Below are positions 58,987-64,000 of a DNA stretch of 64,000 nucleotides, piece after piece. The position numbers were made by a program, and so were the translations under genes. The notes under the pieces are model-generated. The model saw nothing but the letters and a program-made list of their open reading frames with translations, was not told the origin of the DNA and ran no database searches. Each line of letters starts with the position of its first letter. Position 1 is the first letter of the stretch. This stretch comes from Gymnogyps californianus (Eukaryota > Chordata > Aves > Accipitriformes > Cathartidae), in NCBI RefSeq assembly GCF_018139145.2, contig NC_059486.1:2976001-3040000 (forward strand). Direction: 5' to 3'.

Positions 58987-59105
58987 GCCTGATTCAGCTG
59001 CTTTATTTCAGATAGCTTCATTAGGATGAGAAGGATCGCACAGCTGCACCGCCTCTTCCCTCTGACTGCAAATGGAGTCGATTTACCGGCATAAAAGGAG
59101 ATACC
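58987..59105. repeat. Old palindromic repeat relic (MITE-like)
   Basis: It starts 'agggcctgattcagctgctt' and ends with 'caaatggagtcgatttaccg' then 'gcataaaagga'. These correspond to the 'gggcctgattc' edge and the 'caatggagttgatttacacc' part of the dispersed sauropsid inverted-repeat element. The middle is not clearly preserved. Confidence 0.45.
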
Positions 59106-59109
59106 TACA

Positions 59110-60840
59110 GCGTGCTGCTGTCTCACCCCATACTTGCGTGGGTCACCAGAGCTGCCTGGTTCTTTGTGAGGCAAGTTAATGGTCCCATGTGGTCGCTATC
59201 CTGTTGGATGTGCAGGCCTTGATTTCAGATCCTGATGGAGAAGGCTTGTGCAGAAGAGCGTTATTAGGCACATAATTGCAACATGGAGATTTGTTCTTTG
59301 GCACTGTGTCTAAGCTGTTGAATAAGATTTTATTCTTCAAACTCAGGGATGACAGGTTTGACCATACGTTGAAATCAGCTTCATCCTCCTGATGCTCTTA
59401 AATTTATTTTCTTTGTTTCAGAAAAAGGTAGGGAAATTACTGGATTTCCAAACATACCTTCCAAAGGGAACTGCACTTTAGACCACAATTTCTGTAGAAG
59501 TACTGTCAAAGGGTAAAGGGAGGAGCAGGAAAATTAATCTAAAGGGTCATATTAAGATTCATTTCTGCTAATGTGAGATGCTCCAGAATCATGAGATAGG
59601 CATCAAAAGCTGATAAGATTTAACACGTAAGAAGTCTATTTATTTGGCTTCTGGATTTTGTGCATTTGGGATGTACTTGGGTCATACTTTCAAGATTTTC
59701 CTTGCAACAGCAAGGAAACTTGCTGCTTTTATTTTTTTCTTTAAATGAGAGCTGAGGCTCTCATGTAGTTGCTTGTTTCCTGGAGTTGGGGCCTTTAAGT
59801 AAATATCAAACATCCAGAGAGTCATGTTAAAGTCGTGAGTTGGCAATTCTGTTTTATTTTACTTCAGAGAAGACTTTATTCGTGTACAAGACCTAGATAG
59901 CTTTGAAATTGCCATACAAAGAGGTTTATCATTGGTGTTAGTTCTACTAATAACTATTAAAACAGCAGTTGAGATTTTTTTATTTCCTGTGAGAATTTAT
60001 TCTATTGTGGAAAAATTTGGAACATATCAGAATGTTTCTTTTTGGCAAAGTTGAAAAGCTTCCTCTTGACTTCATTCTGCCTTCCATTATACTACACATT
60101 ATTTATAATATAAAGGATGAAAGAGCTGAGCCCCATTTGAAATGCTGGAATGGAAATTAGACCGTCAGTTCTTACTGAAAAGAAGTAGGGGAGGATCACA
60201 ACAAACTATTTTCGTTAGTTTTCCTCTCCCCCAAAGTCTGAGGGTTTGGGCTTTTTATGCCAGTTTGAAACCAAGCCAGTTACTTGAAATGTAGGTGTAT
60301 CAGAAATTTTTGCCATACAAACATTCAGCTTTTGACCAGCCCTTTCTATTATTTCAGGTTAAAACAAAGGTTATAACAGAAACATCATGATACAATTTAT
60401 TTGGTAATAAATATATCTCTTGTTTTCTTGTCCTCTGCTTTTCACTTTTATTGGCGACCTATTTCAAAAACAATTGTTGCAGGCCAATGGAGAGCATACC
60501 TTGATGCAACATTAATAAGAACAAAGAGGCTTAAATTATAGAAATAGCTGTCTATGTTACACATCAGTAGTTTTACTCTCCATTTGGCAGATCTATGGTG
60601 GATAAAATTGTGTGTGAAGGGATGAAGGGGGGGAGAGACTTGGATAAGAGTGGTAGTATCTAATCCAGAATAATGAAGAAGACAGATCCATGCAGAGATT
60701 TATTTTATTTGCTTTTGGCAATTAGCATTAGTAATATTGTATCTGGAAAGCTGGAACTGCCACAGATAATAACATTTCTGCTTTTGAGATGGTTTATCCA
60801 GCTCTAATAACAAGGGCTTGAATTAACGGGGGCTGTGGGG
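59110..60840. other. Non-coding AT-rich unique DNA
   Basis: AT-rich, with no open frame over 60 codons between about 59175 and 60880 on either strand and no recognised mobile element. This is the longest stretch in the window with no sizeable frame. Confidence 0.6.
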
Positions 60841-60843
60841 ACA

Positions 60844-60881
60844 GAGCACCTCTGGAGGTGCTCTCATATGTGCTCTCATAT
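60844..60881. repeat. Near-perfect palindrome fused to a 12-base tandem repeat
   Basis: 'gagcacctc' and 'gaggtgctc' (60844-60863) are exact reverse complements around 'tg'. The right arm runs into two head-to-tail copies of 'gtgctctcatat' (60858-60869 and 60870-60881). Confidence 0.85.
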
Positions 60882-60889
60882 TTCTAATC

Positions 60890-62080
60890 AAATAAACTTT
60901 TAGGCATCCAATGTAAGGAGCCCAGGGCGAGAAAAGTTTGCTTTAATGCTGTAAGGTGAAAACAGACTTGCTCTGAATGTTTCATTGCTGCATTGCTCAA
61001 TATGTCTGTGCCTAGGTGGGACTGCCAAATGAAATCACATGTTGCTGGTGAGATACCAACTTGTCTGTCATTGCCTCTTGCCTTCGTTACCTTCCTCTGT
61101 GAACCAGTAATTGGGATGGGATCCTGTGGCACCAGCCAGTTGTGACCAGTCCCTATTTTTGCTTTTGGGCTAAATTGTCTAGGCATATTATGTAGGAACT
61201 AAAAAACCCTTAGCAGTTAAGATAGCCGCCCGTTCCCCCAGCCCACACTTGCCTGCCTGCTTTGCACGGGGTTGGCAGAAGGGACCCCGCTGCCTCTGTT
61301 GCTTCAGTTCCCAGCTCGGGTTCCAAGTTCAGACTCCACCTGCCTGCTGGAAGGGCTGATGGGTGACTTCATGGTCTGTTCTGCCAACCCCTCATGAGAG
61401 GGAAGAGGACTACTGAGGGCTACAGTGTCTTAAATCACTTAAAGGATCATCTCGCAACAGCTTGAATGCAAACCAAGATGGTTTGTCTTGCATTTGTCCT
61501 AAATATCTGTCACTGTATACAGTAGCCTGTATATTTACACCAGGGTTTCATGCAAACAGGGTTTGGTGTATTTGTTACCAGGGATCAGCTGAGACATGGT
61601 AGATCGCAACGCTCTGGGCTGTGCTGGTCTGTCTTCTTTACCTGACTACATAATCTCAACTAGTTCTTGCTTTGATCTGAGACAGAGAACTTGCTTTTGG
61701 TCTTCCTGAAATTCAAACAGTTCTGCTCTGATGTAAATTCACTGGCTGTCAGCGATCTGCGCTGATTTGATGGAATGCAGATGACACAAGAGATGGGTGT
61801 GAAAGGTAGAAATAGCCTAATGGATGAAGTTTGGCCAGCGCGGCTGCTGTGAGCTGGCTGGCCTCGGCTCAGCCTGTTGCAGATGCGGTAAAAACCCACC
61901 AGCGCTGGTATGCTCACGTGGCGTTTCATGCATTTCACAGTGCTTTGCCAGTTGTAACAGTCCTGGTGACAACTTTGCAAGGATAGCAAAGCAAGTATTT
62001 CTCACTGCTTTCTCAGATGAAGCAAGTGAGGGGCAGGAGGTCAGTGGTGCTGTGAGCCACAGGACAGGTTAGAGGAGGAA
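60890..62080. other. Non-coding unique DNA, no gene recognised
   Basis: Frames of about 100 codons on the minus strand with no known domain. No repeat recognised. Confidence 0.5.
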
Positions 62081-62089
62081 CCAAGAACG

Positions 62090-62405
62090 TGGGTTTCCCC
62101 ATCGCCTTGGGCCTACGCTGCAGCTCCGAAACACGCTGTCCTGAAACCTTGCCAAGGCAGCAGAGCGCCAAAAGGTGTCTCGATCCCCTGAGCTAAAACG
62201 CGAGCCGTTGGCTGACTTCAGAGCAGCGAACTCGGGTTGCAGGTTTGAGCTCGCGCGGCAATGGCGTGCGTAGTGCTGCCAGCCAGCGCCTCGTGGCACT
62301 GGTGATGCAGAGCACCCCGGGCGGCTGCGCCATCAACTGAAAGCTCTCGGCAGCGTATGCCGCAGAAGCTGTGTCACCCATGCCCGGGAAGGTGACCGCG
62401 TGGGA
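62090..62405. other. CpG-rich block
   Basis: A hand count gives about 27 CpG in 313 bases, far above the surrounding density. Within it, 'gagctaaaacgcgagccg' near 62190 and 'gggttgcaggtttgagctc' near 62234 are spaced roughly like the A and B boxes of a tRNA-derived sequence, but the match is loose. The block could be the near edge of a promoter region or a GC-rich relic. Confidence 0.45.
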
Positions 62406-63025
62406 GTGTTGAGCAAGATCCTTAAGCCCAGGGGAATGTAAAATCCTTTCCCTTCCTGTCTGTGCTCTTTTTGCGTGTCTGGAAAGGAGAAGCAAGCTTA
62501 TGCTGTCTCCGTTTGCTACCTCCTTAGGAAGGTTAGGGGAGCTGGGAGCCAGGGACTCACGCGCCCCATTCTGTCGCAACATCCCAACATCAACACCCTC
62601 TGATCTATGGTATCTTGAGAGTTTGCAGCTCTTGTGTGGAGATGGAGTATGAATAAGGGCCCCCCAGTGTATTGGGAATCGGGCCTGTGGGTCTCCCGCG
62701 TCAAGTGAGTCATAATGTATTAGATCCGAGGACTTCCCCCACGGGTGTTTAGTCTCAACAAACCCAGCTAATTCAGATTTAACTTAGCTCTTAATATGCT
62801 ACATTGCTGAGTCTTCTAATTAATGCCACATGTTGCAGTCAGCTGTCATACTGAATAAATGTTTACAAAGCTATTAATGTACTGTATTTGTAAACCAGAC
62901 CAGCTCCTTTTTGGAAATCATGTGGTATGTGTTTTCCCCTCAAAGATGAAAAAAGTTTTTTAGCAATAATGGATACTTTATTTTTGCAGCAACAGCCACT
63001 TCCCAAGAATTCATTGCTAACTTTC

Positions 63026-63490
63026 TTGGGACGCAGCCATTATCCCGGGGAAGGGACATGGGGAAAAACGCTGTCTTTTAAACAGACGCTGAGCCGAGCT
63101 GCTCAGCCGTCTTGCCGTGGTGGGCCAAGGGGCTGGCAAGGACCGGCGAGCCCTGTGCCAGGCAGTGATGCCGGGGAGGGGGCAGAGTCCGTGCGTGGGT
63201 CGGCAGCTCTCCTGTCCCCGGCTGCTGCGATCCTGAAGCGCGTGCACGCGAGGACCCAGCGCTTTCCCTCCCCTCCGCTGCCACGTGAGCGGGGACGCCC
63301 GGCCACAACCGAGAAAACAAGGAAGGAGACGTGTCGTCAAGCAGTCTGCAGGCCGTCTGCCTTCTGCTCAGGGGCCTTCTCGGGGCTGGGGACCAGGGCT
63401 GGCCACCGTTGTCCCCACGTGGCCGGCACTCCCGGGTGGGAGATCCCGTCTTCTCCCTGGAGCTGCTGCCGAACGGCGTGCTCAGCACAA
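63026..63490. promoter_or_regulatory. CpG island (possible promoter or first exon)
   Basis: A hand count gives 38 CpG in about 463 bases, with GC estimated near 63 percent and an observed/expected CpG ratio estimated near 0.8. These values meet usual CpG-island criteria. Bird promoters are often embedded in such islands. The longest open frame of the window (62927-63622, 231 codons, plus) crosses it, but frames are also open in other phases and on the minus strand, so the openness reflects GC content. No TATA box, initiator or splice donor could be assigned. Another reading is a small GC-rich intergenic island without promoter activity. Confidence 0.5.
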
Positions 63491-63649
63491 GTTCACATTT
63501 TCTGTTTTCTTAGGTTTTTTGGTTGTGTGTTTCATTCCTTCCTGGGGCACCAGGGAAACAGCTTTCTTCTGTTGGGATTCATGCGCTTCTGTTTCATCTC
63601 TAATCTGCTGCAGAAACCATAGGAGATGCCAAAGCACTTTGAAAGCTTG

Positions 63650-63716
63650 AGGAGAGCGAGGCTGGGATCTGTGCACTGCCACCAGCTCCTGTGTCCCTCT
63701 AGGCAAGGCATCTGGC
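63650..63716 (+). mobile_element. MIR-type SINE relic, 5' part
   Basis: 'gctgggatctgtgcactgcc', 'accagctcctgtgtccctct' and 'aggcaaggcatctggctc' follow the MIR order 'ggctctgccactgac', 'ctgctgtgtgaccttg', 'ggcaagtcacttagc'. The match stops where the palindromic element begins. Confidence 0.5.
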
Positions 63717-63717
63717 T

Positions 63718-63795
63718 CAGGGATTTAGGCACGTTGTCATAGTTGAAGTCCGTGGGAAGTAAATATCTAACCCTGAGCTGGGGCTCCAAAAAAAT
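63718..63795. repeat. Old palindromic repeat inserted in a MIR relic
   Basis: 'agggatttaggcacgttgtc', 'atagttgaagtccgtgggaa', 'gtaaatatctaaccctgagc' and 'tggggctcc' follow the dispersed element 'gggatttaggcacctaactc', 'ccattgaagtcaatgggaa', 'ttaggtgcctaaatacc', 'tttgaggatctgggcc'. It lies between two pieces of a MIR copy in the same orientation. Confidence 0.5.
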
Positions 63796-63797
63796 AC

Positions 63798-63882
63798 TTA
63801 GTGGCACTCTTTGCATTTCCAGTCTCTAAAACAGGGCTCGTGGCAGAGCCTTCATCACAGGGGTTGTGAGGGTGATAGATCA
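63798..63882 (+). mobile_element. MIR-type SINE relic, 3' part
   Basis: 'tttgcatttccagtctctaa' and 'aacagggctcgtggcagagc', then 'cttcatcacaggggttgtga' and 'gggtgatagatc', follow the MIR order 'cctcagtttccccatctgta', 'aaatggggataa', 'ctcacaggggtgttgtgagg', 'attaaat'. It continues the copy that begins at 63650. Confidence 0.5.
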
Positions 63883-64000
63883 GGATGGTGGAGGGGAACA
63901 GGACAGCCACAATAGACACGGGCGGTTACAGTAGGGATCCTGCTGAAGATGCCAAGCCCATGCAGGGAGGTGGCCAGGATAGCTGCCGGGCCCTCCGCTC

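Noticed and set aside
62927..63622. 231-codon open frame on the plus strand, the longest in the window
   Set aside because: It crosses a CpG island where stop codons are rare. Frames of 136, 121 and 107 codons are open in other phases and on the other strand over the same bases. The peptide is low in order and rich in Pro/Gly/Arg, with no recognisable domain.
1..64000. CRISPR arrays, operons, prophage or bacterial defence genes
   Set aside because: The sequence has vertebrate repeat content and no ribosome-binding-site-linked gene arrays. No regularly spaced repeats were seen.
1..64000. Known microRNA or tRNA genes
   Set aside because: No mature sequence of the common vertebrate microRNAs that I checked by eye, and no good tRNA A/B-box pair, was found. 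The only weak tRNA-like spacing is at 62185-62255. A covariance-model scan (Infernal, tRNAscan-SE) would be decisive.

Overview
The window looks like vertebrate nuclear DNA from a sauropsid, most likely a bird. Three degraded CR1 retrotransposon copies are readable (19137-19205, 20093-20460, 52480-52550). There are also about eight very old MIR-type SINE relics and a set of old palindromic elements with a core resembling 'attgacttcaatgg'. Recognisable repeats cover only a small part of the sequence. No Alu, B1/B2 or L1 sequence was seen. There is no bacterial or viral gene organisation: open frames are short, overlap on both strands and look random.

No complete protein-coding gene can be supported, and none of the predicted frames matches a family I recognise. 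Two short segments have the form of internal exons, meaning a pyrimidine-rich acceptor, an open frame and a donor: 30712-30783 (72 bases, divisible by three) and 50879-51170 (292 bases). Both are offered at low confidence. The window is best read as intronic or intergenic DNA, possibly next to a developmental gene, because several blocks of unique sequence are rich in homeodomain-, SOX- and MEF2-like motifs.

Layout. 1-10070: unique non-coding DNA with simple repeats and a GC-rich patch at 3640-3870. 10075-10400: a candidate regulatory block running into a GGA/G-rich tract. 10400-17340: mostly featureless, with one MIR relic and two strong small hairpins. 17345-18480: the most convincing candidate regulatory block. 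19130-20460: two CR1 relics. 20460-37650: unique DNA with MIR relics, poly-A/T tracts and exon candidate 1. 37660-38400: a G-quadruplex motif and a candidate regulatory block with a repeated motif. 40860-46710: palindromic and MIR relics. 50490-52550: exon candidate 2, then a CR1 3' end. 53600-60900: small tandem duplications, hairpins, two MIR relics and more palindromic elements. 62080-63500: two CpG-rich blocks, the second with CpG-island character, which could mark a promoter near the right edge. 63650-63880: a MIR relic that appears to be split by a palindromic element.

All repeat identifications come from reading the sequence against remembered family consensus patterns, and the boundaries are approximate. 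Conservation could not be measured here, so the regulatory blocks are inferences from motif content and texture.
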